From Gemmatimonadota bacterium (lineage in GTDB: Bacteria; Latescibacterota; UBA2968), in NCBI GenBank assembly GCA_026706845.1, contig JAPOXY010000052.1:1-32336 (forward strand): a stretch of 32,336 nucleotides of DNA, in the 5' to 3' direction. Below are positions 1 through 7,988 of the stretch, piece by piece. How positions within the stretch are numbered: the stretch's first letter is position 1; each line of letters starts with the position of its first letter. Below the pieces are notes generated by a model. The model was not told the origin of the DNA. It was given only the letters and a program-made list of their open reading frames with translations, and did no database searches. Made by a program: the position numbers and the translations under genes.

Positions 1-140
1 CTATACGGCTTACTCACGGGCTTCTTTTCAACCACTTCAATAAGCGGACCATCTTTGCGATTGCGACGCTTCCAATACCGAACGGCTACCCAACACAGAT
101 AAATCATTGCAGCGATAAAAATCAACAACTGTAGGGTCAT
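1..140 (-). CDS. Small membrane protein, 5' part only (runs off the left edge)
   Basis: An open frame starts at ATG 140-138 and is still open at base 1, giving 46 codons. A good ribosome binding site (GGAGG, 5 nt before the ATG) decides the start, and a TTGACG-17-TATTTT promoter lies just upstream. Residues 3-21 form one hydrophobic segment (MTLQLLIFIAAMIYLCWVAV at the N-terminus). It is followed by a very basic stretch (RYWKRRNRKDG), which predicts an inner-membrane anchor with the remainder in the cytoplasm by the positive-inside rule. The gene is too short to appear in a long-ORF search. I do not recognise the family, and no function can be given from this fragment. Confidence 0.6.
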   Translation of the reverse strand, partial: MTLQLLIFIAAMIYLCWVAVRYWKRRNRKDGPLIEVVEKKPVSKPY

Positions 141-174
141 GTAAGCCTCCATTTGCGCGATTATTTCACTTCAT

Positions 175-203
175 AAAATATCACAAATAATAAGCCGCGT
201 CAA
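175..203 (-). promoter_or_regulatory. Sigma-70-type promoter for the small membrane protein gene
   Basis: On the minus strand TTGACG (203-198) and TATTTT (180-175) are separated by exactly 17 bp. The predicted start near 168 leaves a leader of about 28 nt before the ATG at 140. The same TTGACR-17-TATWTT pattern recurs in other intergenic regions of this window. Confidence 0.6.
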
Positions 204-252
204 GCGGTGAATTGCCATAAATTGAGACATTTTTAAATCTGTAAATAGGGAC

Positions 253-281
253 TTGTCTCACCCTGTAAATTCTCTTACCTT
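253..281 (+). promoter_or_regulatory. Weak promoter candidate before the adenosine-deaminase-like gene
   Basis: TTGTCT (253-258) and TACCTT (276-281) are spaced by 17 bp, about 50 bp before the ATG at 330. Both hexamers are imperfect. The rest of 141-329 is AT-rich and holds no gene that I can see. Confidence 0.27.
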
Positions 282-329
282 TTTCTATTTGCAACAGGCT
301 CAAAACGCGCGAACCCAAAGGAATAATAC

Positions 330-1691
330 ATGTCCCCACTCCACTTGGCCAAAACTTGCGAACTCCACGTCCACCCTGGCGGGTGCTTGACCGCCGAAGA
401 CCTCATAGAACTCGGCAAAGACTTTTACGAAGACATTGACTGGACGCTATTTACAGACGCCTACGAAGAAGCTTATGGTATTCGCCCGGATCCCATCGCA
501 CTCTATCGCGATGCCATTTCCAATCCAACCACAGGATTTACCAAATTTAAGGAACACTACATCTACACAGAAAAAGACGGGGGCGATTTTGGTCGGTTTA
601 AAGCCAAATTCAACCTCATCAGCAGCCTTTTGAGACACCCGCCCAAAAGACGGGAACTTCTGATCAAGGCTTTTTTCAAAGCACATGACCGACATCGCAA
701 AGAAGGTATCACCTTTATCGAATACCGTTGTAGCGGTGGTGGGGAAACGCGAGAGACATTCATCGACTTTCACAGCACAAATGCCCAAATCCTCTCAAAC
801 GCATCGCAAAACAACACGACCGCGCGTTACATCGTCACCCTGCGCCGCTCAGTCGCGCAACAAGACTACGAATGGGTGCAAGAACTCCTGGACGAAAACC
901 CCGAACTCATCCCCACCATCGTTGGCATTGACTTTGCCGACATCGAAGAAGGTTATCCCCCCAAAGACAACCGCGAACTCTTCCAACGCTTACACAAAGA
1001 CAACCAGCAACACCCCGAACGCGCCCTTGAAATCACCTATCATGTGGGCGAAAGCTATTTTGATAAATCGCTCGAAAGCGCGATACGCTGGTGTCACGAA
1101 GCCGCCGAAATGGGCGCCAGGCGATTGGGCCATGCCACGGCACTCGGCCTCGACCCGGCAGTCGCGATCGCGCGCCGCCCCGATGCACACGCAAAAGAAC
1201 GGGTCAGCGAACGCCTCGACCAGATCGCCTACGATCTCTCGCACGCCTCTGAACTTTCGGCCTTCGATATCAAAGTGAACGCCAGCGCGCTCCAAACCGA
1301 ACGACAAACTCTGGAAAATCGAACACCCGAAGAAATAATCGAGCGCCCCTATAATCCCCAACGCCTCGAAGAAATCCGCAACCGCCAGCAATTTGTTCTA
1401 AACCGCCTCACGCAACTCGGCACAGTCATCGAAACGTGCCCCACCTCCAATCTCCGCATCGGCGGTGTGCCCGATCCCGCTCATCACCCCATCCACACAT
1501 TCCTCAAATCAAATGTCAACCTCGTCATCGGCGCAGACGACCCCGGCATCTTCGACAGCCCACTCGCCAGCGAAATCGACTGGGCACTCACCCACACCAA
1601 CTGGACACCAGAAGCTCTGGACAAACGCCTCGGCGATCCCCGCCGGTTTCAACTGGGAAGCCTGCGCCACCACCACAGATCTGACAGTTAG
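330..1691 (+). CDS. Adenosine deaminase-superfamily metal-dependent hydrolase
   Basis: The protein has 453 residues. ATG 330 follows an AAAGGA site. The full zinc-hydrolase signature of the ADA/AMP deaminase superfamily is visible: H-x-H in CELHVHPGG near residue 12, HVGES (H-x-G-E) in the middle, LGHATALG (metal/catalytic His), CPTSNLRIGG, and GADDPGIFDS, where the Asp pair binds metal and activates water. Family members deaminate adenosine, adenine or related amino-purines. This one is about 100 residues longer than housekeeping adenosine deaminase, with extra sequence before HVGES and between LGHAT and CPTSN, so the substrate is open. There is no signal peptide, so it is probably cytoplasmic. 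It stands alone: upstream is a divergent gene and downstream a roughly 300-bp regulatory gap. The family call is firm; deaminase activity on adenosine itself is only a guess. Confidence 0.85.
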   Translation: MSPLHLAKTCELHVHPGGCLTAEDLIELGKDFYEDIDWTLFTDAYEEAYGIRPDPIALYRDAISNPTTGFTKFKEHYIYTEKDGGDFGRFKAKFNLISSLLRHPPKRRELLIKAFFKAHDRHRKEGITFIEYRCSGGGETRETFIDFHSTNAQILSNASQNNTTARYIVTLRRSVAQQDYEWVQELLDENPELIPTIVGIDFADIEEGYPPKDNRELFQRLHKDNQQHPERALEITYHVGESYFDKSLESAIRWCHEAAEMGARRLGHATALGLDPAVAIARRPDAHAKERVSERLDQIAYDLSHASELSAFDIKVNASALQTERQTLENRTPEEIIERPYNPQRLEEIRNRQQFVLNRLTQLGTVIETCPTSNLRIGGVPDPAHHPIHTFLKSNVNLVIGADDPGIFDSPLASEIDWALTHTNWTPEALDKRLGDPRRFQLGSLRHHHRSDS

Positions 1692-1728
1692 ACAAATCGA
1701 TTCTTAAACGCCGAAAAAAGTGTACCAT

Positions 1729-1784
1729 TTTGGAACTTACTCCAAAATAGTTGAACTAATTTGGAACTATCCTCCTAAATAGTT
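1729..1784 (+). repeat. Imperfect tandem repeat, two copies of about 25 bp
   Basis: TTTGGAACTTACTCC... (1729-1752) and TTTGGAACTATCCTCC... (1760-1784) both run into AAATAGTT, with a spacing of 31 bp. ATAGTT (1747-1752) and AACTAT (1765-1770) also form an inverted pair. They lie upstream of the sigma-54 promoter at 1919 and could be further regulator sites or a remnant repeat. Confidence 0.45.
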
Positions 1785-1816
1785 CAGTTTCAAAGCATAG
1801 ATTATTTGTGTGCCAA

Positions 1817-1855
1817 GTGTCCGAAAACGGACACCACTGTATCATTATCGGACAC
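1817..1855 (+). promoter_or_regulatory. Upstream activator site: perfect palindrome plus a second half-site
   Basis: GTGTCCGAAAACGGACAC (1817-1834) is a perfect 7-bp inverted repeat around AAAA. A second TCGGACAC half-site follows at 1848-1855. If that half-site belongs to a degenerate second dyad, the centres are 21 bp apart, two helical turns, on one face of the DNA. It sits about 100 bp before a sigma-54 promoter, the normal distance for a bacterial enhancer-binding protein. The cognate regulator is not in this window. Confidence 0.6.
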
Positions 1856-1918
1856 TTATGTGGGGATGCCAATTTCCCATTTTTATTTAACTTGTTGAAA
1901 AATATACATAAAGAATTT

Positions 1919-1936
1919 TTGGCACGGTTATTGCTT
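1919..1936 (+). promoter_or_regulatory. Sigma-54 (RpoN) -24/-12 promoter
   Basis: TTGGCACGGTTATTGCTT matches the sigma-54 consensus TGGCACG-N4-TTGCW without a mismatch in the conserved positions. GG (1921-1922) and GC (1933-1934) are exactly 12 bp apart. The predicted start is near 1946, about 43 nt before the permease ATG. No comparable TTGACA-type promoter precedes this gene. Confidence 0.82.
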
Positions 1937-1988
1937 TAATCAAAAAATAACACTTGGTAGCCTATCTTATTTTTCTACAGGGGGAGCC

Positions 1989-4370
1989 ATGTTCAAAAAT
2001 CACATCACCGTCGCCATCCGTACACTCTTGCGTCACAAAGTCTATTCTTTTGTCAACATCTCTGGACTCGCCGTTGGTATTGCGTGCTGCATGTTGATCA
2101 TGCTCTTTGTACAGGACGAATTGAGCTATGACCGATTTCACAAAAATGCCGACCAAATCTATCGCGTTTTGTGGAACGGCCGATACGGCGACAACGAATG
2201 GACCATTCCCTATGTTGAAGTTCCCATATCTGAAACCCTGAAAGAGCGATTTCCAGAGGTCATCCACAGCACGCGATTGAGACGAGAAAGTCAAACCATT
2301 CGTCGAGAATCGAATTACGTCATCGAGAAAAATTTCTACTACGCGGAAAACAGCTTTTTCGATGTCTTTACCGTCCCCTTCATCGCGGGGGATCCCGCAA
2401 CAGCACTCAATGCGCCCAACGCCGTCATCCTCACCGAACAAAGCGCACAGCGTTATTTTCCCAATCGCGATCCAATGGGACAAACCCTCGAACTCAACGA
2501 TGGCAAATCGCTTCAAGTCACGGGCGTGGTCAAAGAATTCCCACCCCAGTCCCACTTTCACTTCGACTTTCTCGCCCCCCTCAAAACACTCCCCATTATC
2601 GAGCGCAGAAAATCAGCCTGGGGATCCGCCACTGTTTATACGTATCTCATGTTAAAAGACGGAGCATCCGCCTCGGAATTGCAAACCAAATTTACAACTT
2701 ATGTTCGCGAACACATCTTGAGCAAAATGCCACCAATGCCCGGCTACCACACCAACTACCCCATCCAGCCCCTCACAGACATCCATTTACATTCTAACCT
2801 CAGATATGAAATCACGGCAAATAGCAATATCATGTATATCTATATCTTCTCACTCATCGCAATTTTTGTCCCGCTACTCGCCTGCATTAACTTCGTCAAC
2901 CTCTCCACAGCGCGTTCATCAACCCGCGCCCGCGAAGTCGGCGTTCGAAAAGTCCTCGGCTCTCATCGCTCGCAACTCATTCGCCAATTCTTCTCCGAAT
3001 CCACCATCTGCGTCGCATTTGCAAGTGTTCTCGCAATTGGTATGTGCGAATTGGGGCTGCCACTGCTCAACAGCCTTGCCAACAAACATCTCACAATGGG
3101 CAACCTGATCGCGCCCCATGTGCTCATTGGATTATTTGCTCTCATCATCATCATCGGCCTCTTATCCGGCATGTATCCAGCACTTTATCTCTCCTCATTC
3201 TGGCCTGTTACGGCACTTAAAGGATATATATCATCGGGCAAATCTTATCTTCGCAACGGATTGGTCATCGCACAGTTTTGCATTTCCATCAGCCTTTTGG
3301 TTGGCACACTCGTCGTTCGCAACCAGCTTCATTTCACACAAAATAAACACCTCGGATTTGACAGGGAACACGTCCTCATACTCCGGGAGATACCGCGTAC
3401 CCTGACCTCCCCCAGACAAGCCATGACATTTAGAGATCAACTCGAAACACTGCCACAGGTAGCTACAGCCTCACTCAATACAGGTGTACCGGGGCGTGAT
3501 TTTGATTCCATGCTCTTCGTACCCGAACAACCGGCAAATTATGAAAAAACATCTCTCACATACACATTGGTAGATGAAAAATACGTCGAAGCACTGAATA
3601 TAGAAATTTTAGAAGGCCGCAACTTTTCTCCAATAGAACATGCAACAGATGTCACTGCATTTCTCGTCAACCAATCCGCCGTCAAAGCACTGGGATGGCA
3701 AACTGCACTCGGCAAAAAACTCAAAAGAGGCAGCGGAATCGAAGGCCCGATTATCGGCGTAGTATCCGATTTCCACATCGGCTCACTCAAACAGGAAATT
3801 GAGCCACTCGTATTGCCCTATCTATACCGACTTCCAATGTACCTTGCCATTCGTCTCCATCCCGGCAATGTCGCAGAATCTATATCTGCGGTTGAAGAAA
3901 CCTGGAAAAAACTCGCCCCAAACCAGCCGTTTAGCTACACATTTTTAGACCAAGATTACGCCAGACTCTACAATCGCGAACAACAAATGTCCCACGTCTT
4001 CCAAATCTTCTCCGGCCTCGCCATCCTCATCGCCTGCCTCGGCCTCTTTGGTCTGGCTGCGTTTACCACTCAACAACGCACTAAGGAAATCGGCATTCGC
4101 AAAATCCTTGGCGCCTCTGTCTCAGGCATTGTGTGCCTGCTCTCCAAAGACTTTCTCAAACTCGTCCTCGTCGCCAATCTCATCGCATGGCCAATTGCAT
4201 ACTACGCGATGAACCAATGGCTACAGAGCTTTGCTTACCGCATCAATCTAAGCATCAGCACATTTATCCTGAGTGGTCTCATTGCCTTGTTCATCGCGCT
4301 TCTGACCGTCAGTTATCAAGCCATCAAAGCCGCGCGAGCGAATCCCGTGGAAGCCTTGCGGTATGAGTAA
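1989..4370 (+). CDS. MacB/FtsX-type ABC transporter permease (orphan)
   Basis: The protein has 793 residues. ATG 1989 follows GGGGG. The N-terminus has the typical MacB_PCD start: a basic stretch, a first membrane segment at about residues 20-42 (ending LFVQDELSYD), then a periplasmic core domain. An FtsX block follows at about 280-400, with a membrane helix and then the cytoplasmic coupling motif REVGVRKVLGS. A second periplasmic domain runs to about residue 670, and a second FtsX block contains KEIGIRKILGAS with further helices. It is therefore a double-FtsX permease of the kind involved in export of peptides, macrolides or lipids, or in signalling at the inner membrane. No ATP-binding protein gene lies next to it. 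The sigma-54 promoter and upstream palindrome imply control by an enhancer-binding protein, perhaps in response to envelope stress. The family call is firm; the substrate is unknown. Confidence 0.88.
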   Translation: MFKNHITVAIRTLLRHKVYSFVNISGLAVGIACCMLIMLFVQDELSYDRFHKNADQIYRVLWNGRYGDNEWTIPYVEVPISETLKERFPEVIHSTRLRRESQTIRRESNYVIEKNFYYAENSFFDVFTVPFIAGDPATALNAPNAVILTEQSAQRYFPNRDPMGQTLELNDGKSLQVTGVVKEFPPQSHFHFDFLAPLKTLPIIERRKSAWGSATVYTYLMLKDGASASELQTKFTTYVREHILSKMPPMPGYHTNYPIQPLTDIHLHSNLRYEITANSNIMYIYIFSLIAIFVPLLACINFVNLSTARSSTRAREVGVRKVLGSHRSQLIRQFFSESTICVAFASVLAIGMCELGLPLLNSLANKHLTMGNLIAPHVLIGLFALIIIIGLLSGMYPALYLSSFWPVTALKGYISSGKSYLRNGLVIAQFCISISLLVGTLVVRNQLHFTQNKHLGFDREHVLILREIPRTLTSPRQAMTFRDQLETLPQVATASLNTGVPGRDFDSMLFVPEQPANYEKTSLTYTLVDEKYVEALNIEILEGRNFSPIEHATDVTAFLVNQSAVKALGWQTALGKKLKRGSGIEGPIIGVVSDFHIGSLKQEIEPLVLPYLYRLPMYLAIRLHPGNVAESISAVEETWKKLAPNQPFSYTFLDQDYARLYNREQQMSHVFQIFSGLAILIACLGLFGLAAFTTQQRTKEIGIRKILGASVSGIVCLLSKDFLKLVLVANLIAWPIAYYAMNQWLQSFAYRINLSISTFILSGLIALFIALLTVSYQAIKAARANPVEALRYE

Positions 4371-4405
4371 TAGCAGAGGTGAAAGCCTGCCCTCAACACA
4401 CGCGC

Positions 4406-4434
4406 TTGACATACTGTGTTCAAACCTGTATTTT
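4406..4434 (+). promoter_or_regulatory. Sigma-70-type promoter for the PhyH-family gene
   Basis: A perfect TTGACA (4406-4411) is followed after 17 bp by TATTTT (4429-4434). The predicted start near 4441 leaves a leader of about 15 nt with an AAGGAG site before GTG 4456. It lies just past the permease stop, so the two genes are separately controlled. Confidence 0.68.
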
Positions 4435-4455
4435 CCGCATCAAAAGGAGAACACC

Positions 4456-5205
4456 GTGTTTGAACCCAGTATGAAAACATTTTACGATACCCACGGCTAC
4501 CTCGTCGTAAAAAACCTCTTTGAAAAAGAAGAACTCGCCGACGTCATACATCGCACCGACGAGATTATAGCCGACCCGGATCGGGCACCCAAAGGCATCT
4601 CAATTGGCCTTGAAGGCAATACCGTAACAGACAAATCAGACCCAGAAGCGCGAAATCACAGTGTGCGCGTTCTCGCATTTGTCGTGCGCTTTGACCACAC
4701 CTATCACCCCATTGCCAAACATCCCAAATTACTCGCACTCGTGCGCGGCTTGATCGGACCGCGCATTCGCGTTTTTCGCGACCAGATGCTGCTCAAACCA
4801 CCGGGCGGTCAGGCAAAACCAGCGCACCAGGACCAGAGCTATTTTCGCGTACAACCCATCAACGGTCTCGTCACCGCCTGGATTGCCTTAGACGACGCCA
4901 CAGATACCAATGGCTGTATGCGTTATGTGCCCGGCTCACATACGCACGGCATCTTCGGCATCACCCATGACCCGGACCGCCCCGTGCATCACATACCCGA
5001 TACAAAAAATATCTACCTCCCCGAATCCGTCGCCTGTCCCGTGCCGGCAGGATCCGTCATTTTTCACCACGGTTGCACCCTGCACCACAGCGAAACAAAT
5101 CACACAAACACATGGCGTAAAGCGCTCATCCTCCACTATGCCACAACCGATTCTCGCTCTGAACGCGAACAACTCAACAACGAAATCTCTCTTGAAATTG
5201 ATTGA
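4456..5205 (+). CDS. Phytanoyl-CoA dioxygenase (PhyH) family protein
   Basis: The protein has 249 residues starting at GTG 4456, chosen because AAAGGAGAACACC precedes it and because the promoter lies inside the longer open frame that begins at 4363. The PhyH double-stranded beta-helix fold is indicated by H124-Q-D126 (iron ligands, in PAHQDQSYF), by the distal H-x-S-x-x-N motif with His210 as third iron ligand, and by Arg221 as likely 2-oxoglutarate salt bridge. The segment GCMRYVPGSHTHG is also typical of the family. The enzyme would couple oxidative decarboxylation of 2-oxoglutarate to hydroxylation of a small molecule in the cytoplasm. The substrate cannot be deduced, since the family is large and ranges from lipid to secondary-metabolite hydroxylases. 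Downstream is the phosphatase pair, 91 bp away. Confidence 0.87.
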   Translation: MFEPSMKTFYDTHGYLVVKNLFEKEELADVIHRTDEIIADPDRAPKGISIGLEGNTVTDKSDPEARNHSVRVLAFVVRFDHTYHPIAKHPKLLALVRGLIGPRIRVFRDQMLLKPPGGQAKPAHQDQSYFRVQPINGLVTAWIALDDATDTNGCMRYVPGSHTHGIFGITHDPDRPVHHIPDTKNIYLPESVACPVPAGSVIFHHGCTLHHSETNHTNTWRKALILHYATTDSRSEREQLNNEISLEID

Positions 5206-5296
5206 ATAAAAGTTGCGTTTCGCCTTTTTAATTTGGAACGCATTGTATATCTTTGTAAGAGAAACATCGTTCCCACATCCTCACCAGGAGACCACC

Positions 5297-6610
5297 ATGC
5301 GCCTGATCTATCTCATCCTTCTGACCCTATTCACAGTCCCGGCTTATGCAAACGAGCATTACCGTGCTGCCGTAGATTCCATACCCTCAAAAATTCCCGA
5401 CCGCATTGTACTCAACTGGTCGGAAGACCCCACCACCACAGCATCGATTACATGGCGCACCGATACGAGCATCACACAAGCCGAAGGACAGATCGCAAAA
5501 GCCAATGCCTCGGCCAATTTTACCACATGGTCCTGGAGCAAAAACGCGCGCACTGAAAAATGGGAACACAATGGAAATACTGCACATTTCCATTCGGTCA
5601 CATTCAAGGGTCTCAAATCCAACACCCTCTATGCCTATCGCGTTGGCAGCGGCGACATCTGGAGTTCCTGGTATCAATTTCGCACGGCCTCAGCCGAACC
5701 GGATGAATTCACCTTCATCTACTTTGGCGATGCACAAAACAACCTGCTCGCTCTTTGGGCACGCACCATCCGAACCGCCGTACTCGACGCGCCCCATGCC
5801 GATTTTATCATCCACGCAGGCGACCTCGTCAATCGCGCCAACAGGGACAGTGAATGGCAAGAATGGTTTAAATCTGGCGACTGGATCCATGCAAAAATCC
5901 CCAGCATATCTACGCCGGGGAATCACGAATACTATAAAAATGGAGACAAACGCCATCTATCTGTTCTATGGCGTCCGCATTTCACCCTGCCAGAAAATGG
6001 GCCAGAGGGGTTTGCAGAAACGACCTATTACACAGACTATCAGGGTGCGCGCATCATCTCGCTCAATTCCAATGAACGCCACGAAGAACAGGCATCCTGG
6101 TTGGAACAAGTACTCAAAGATAACCCGAATAAATGGACCTTTGTCACATTCCATCATCCCGTCTATTCGGCGTCTGAAGGTCGCGACAATAAAGACCTGC
6201 GCAAAGCATGGAAACCCATCTTTGACAAATACGCCGTTGATCTGGTGCTTCAGGGTCACGACCACTCGTATGCCAGAGGAAATAACATCGGCAGCGGCGC
6301 AACCGTGCGCGACACAACCAAAGGTACAGTTTATGTCGTATCGGTCAGCGGTCCCAAACAATACAAACTCAGAAAAGACCGCTGGATGACGCGCGGTGCG
6401 GAAAACACACAGCTTTACCAGGTCATCACTGTCTCGGGTGACACCCTGAGCTACCGCGCAATGACCGCAGTGGGTGAACTCTACGATGCCTTTGATCTGG
6501 TCAAACAGATGGGCAAACCCAACAAACTCATCGATCGCGCGCCTCAATCCCCCGAACGCCGTTGGGAAAATACCCTTGAAAAGAAAGACAAAGACGACAA
6601 AGTTTATTAG
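5297..6610 (+). CDS. Secreted purple acid phosphatase-like metallophosphoesterase, copy 1
   Basis: The precursor has 437 residues. ATG 5297 is chosen because CAGGAG stands 7 nt upstream and the start gives a clean Sec signal peptide (MRLIYLILLTLFTVPAYANE, cleavage after about residue 18). Residues 33-131 are a purple-acid-phosphatase N-terminal (fibronectin III-like) domain. The metallophosphoesterase domain follows with every motif present: GDAQ (Asp145), GDLV (Asp175), GNHE (Asn209 metal ligand, His210 proton donor), HHP (286-288) and GHDHSY (His321, His323). Such enzymes hydrolyse phosphate esters in the periplasm or outside the cell with a dinuclear metal centre. It is 34 bp upstream of a close paralogue in the same orientation, so the pair is probably co-transcribed. 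Phosphate scavenging is likely but untested; 5'-nucleotide or phosphodiester substrates are alternatives. Confidence 0.88.
   Translation: MRLIYLILLTLFTVPAYANEHYRAAVDSIPSKIPDRIVLNWSEDPTTTASITWRTDTSITQAEGQIAKANASANFTTWSWSKNARTEKWEHNGNTAHFHSVTFKGLKSNTLYAYRVGSGDIWSSWYQFRTASAEPDEFTFIYFGDAQNNLLALWARTIRTAVLDAPHADFIIHAGDLVNRANRDSEWQEWFKSGDWIHAKIPSISTPGNHEYYKNGDKRHLSVLWRPHFTLPENGPEGFAETTYYTDYQGARIISLNSNERHEEQASWLEQVLKDNPNKWTFVTFHHPVYSASEGRDNKDLRKAWKPIFDKYAVDLVLQGHDHSYARGNNIGSGATVRDTTKGTVYVVSVSGPKQYKLRKDRWMTRGAENTQLYQVITVSGDTLSYRAMTAVGELYDAFDLVKQMGKPNKLIDRAPQSPERRWENTLEKKDKDDKVY
5619..5722 (+). repeat. Segment identical to 6966-7069 (104 bp)
   Basis: Within the tandem phosphatase genes this 104-bp stretch has no mismatch to its partner at 6966-7069, including third codon positions. 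Differences resume on both sides. It codes for the junction between the N-terminal domain and the phosphoesterase domain. Confidence 0.85.
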
Positions 6611-6643
6611 TGGTCTTATAAAAATTCTCCCCCGGAGACCACC

Positions 6644-7963
6644 ATGCGTCTGATCTGTCTCATCTTTTCGCTCCTGTTCACAGCCCCGACTTATGCAAAC
6701 GAATATCACCGTGCAGCCGTAGATCGCGCGCCTAAAAAAATCCCCGACCGCATAGTAATCACCTGGTCGGGAGACCCCACCACCACAGCATCGGTCACAT
6801 GGCGCACTGACACGAGCATCACACAGGCCGAAGGACAGATCGCAGAAGCCAATGCCTCGGCCAATTTTACCACATGGGCCAGAAGCGAAACAGCGCGCAC
6901 TGAAAAATGGAAACGCAACAGACTTGCCGCCCATTTCCATTCGGTCACATTTAAGGGCCTCAAACCCAACACCCTCTATGCCTATCGCGTTGGCAGCGGC
7001 GACATCTGGAGTTCCTGGTATCAATTTCGCACGGCCTCAGCCGAACCGGATGAATTCACCTTCATCTACCTTGGCGATGCACAAAACAACCTGCTGTCCC
7101 TGTGGGCGCGCACTATCCGAACCGCTGTGCTCGACGCACCCCACGCCGATTTCATCATCCACGCAGGCGACCTCGTCAACAATGCCAACAGGGACAGCGA
7201 CTGGCATGAATGGTTTGAATCTGGTAACTGGATCCATGCAAAAATCCCCAGCATTCCTACGCCGGGGAATAACGAATACTCTAACTATCAAGATGTGAGC
7301 AAACGTCGCCTATCTGTTCTATGGCGTCCACAATTCACCCTGCCAGAAAATGGTCCCGAAGGCTTTGCGGAAACCACCTATTACACGGACTATCAGGGCG
7401 CGCGCATTATCTCGCTCAATTCCAATGAACGCCACAAAGAACAGGCTCCCTGGTTGGAACAAGTACTCAAAAACAACCCCAATAAATGGACTTTTGTCAC
7501 ATTCCATCATCCGGTCTATGCGGCATCTGGAGGCCGCGCCAATAAAGACCAGCGCGAAGCGTGGAAACCCATCTTTGACAAATACGCCGTCGATATGGTG
7601 CTCCAGGGTCACAATCACACGTATGCCAGAGGACATAACATTGGTAACGGCGTAACCGTGCGCGACACAACCAAAGGTACAGTTTATGTCGTATCGGTCA
7701 GCGGTCCCAAACAACTCACACTCAGAAAAGACCGCTGGATGACGCGCGGTGCGGAAAACACACAGCTTTATCAGGTCATTACTATCTCGGGCGACACGCT
7801 GCACTACCGCGCAATGACCGCAGTAGGTGAACTCTATGATGCTTTTGATCTGATCAAACAAATGGGCAGACCCAACAAACTCATCGATCGCGCGCCTCAA
7901 TCCCCCGAACGCCGATTTAAAAATACTCTAAAAAAGAAAAACAAAGACGACAAAGTCTTTTAA
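6644..7963 (+). CDS. Purple acid phosphatase-like protein, copy 2; catalytic His replaced by Asn
   Basis: The precursor has 439 residues with a Sec signal peptide (MRLICLIFSLLFTAPTYANE) and a GGAGACCACC ribosome site almost identical to that of copy 1. Domain order and motifs match copy 1: GDAQ (Asp145), GDLV (Asp175), HHP and GHNHTY. The difference is in the GNHE motif, which reads GNNE (Asn209 kept, His210 changed to Asn; codon CAC in copy 1 is AAC here). In purple acid phosphatases the Asn binds metal and the following His stabilises the transition state and donates a proton. This copy may therefore bind metals yet hydrolyse slowly or not at all. Two residues are inserted just after this motif. 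The rest of the frame is intact, which argues for retained function, for example as a binding protein or with altered substrates, rather than simple decay. Confidence 0.86.
   Translation: MRLICLIFSLLFTAPTYANEYHRAAVDRAPKKIPDRIVITWSGDPTTTASVTWRTDTSITQAEGQIAEANASANFTTWARSETARTEKWKRNRLAAHFHSVTFKGLKPNTLYAYRVGSGDIWSSWYQFRTASAEPDEFTFIYLGDAQNNLLSLWARTIRTAVLDAPHADFIIHAGDLVNNANRDSDWHEWFESGNWIHAKIPSIPTPGNNEYSNYQDVSKRRLSVLWRPQFTLPENGPEGFAETTYYTDYQGARIISLNSNERHKEQAPWLEQVLKNNPNKWTFVTFHHPVYAASGGRANKDQREAWKPIFDKYAVDMVLQGHNHTYARGHNIGNGVTVRDTTKGTVYVVSVSGPKQLTLRKDRWMTRGAENTQLYQVITISGDTLHYRAMTAVGELYDAFDLIKQMGRPNKLIDRAPQSPERRFKNTLKKKNKDDKVF
6966..7069 (+). repeat. Segment identical to 5619-5722 (104 bp)
   Basis: This is the partner of the identical stretch in copy 1. 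Offset between copies is 1347 bp. Confidence 0.85.
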
Positions 7964-7988
7964 TCAATAATGACAAACAAGACACTGG

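Noticed and set aside
1600-1691. Frameshift at the end of the adenosine-deaminase-like gene
   Set aside because: The last residues are Arg- and His-rich and an alternative frame continues a little further, but all catalytic motifs come earlier and neither frame gives a clearly better family ending.
4363-4455. Longer N-terminus of the PhyH-family protein starting at 4363
   Set aside because: It overlaps the permease stop and contains a perfect TTGACA promoter. GTG 4456 has the good ribosome site.
5966-7024. Long antisense open frame (352 codons) opposite the tandem phosphatases
   Set aside because: It is the shadow of two strongly coding genes with signal peptides and full motifs. It begins with the same sequence as another antisense frame only because the sense genes are duplicated, and it has no ribosome site.
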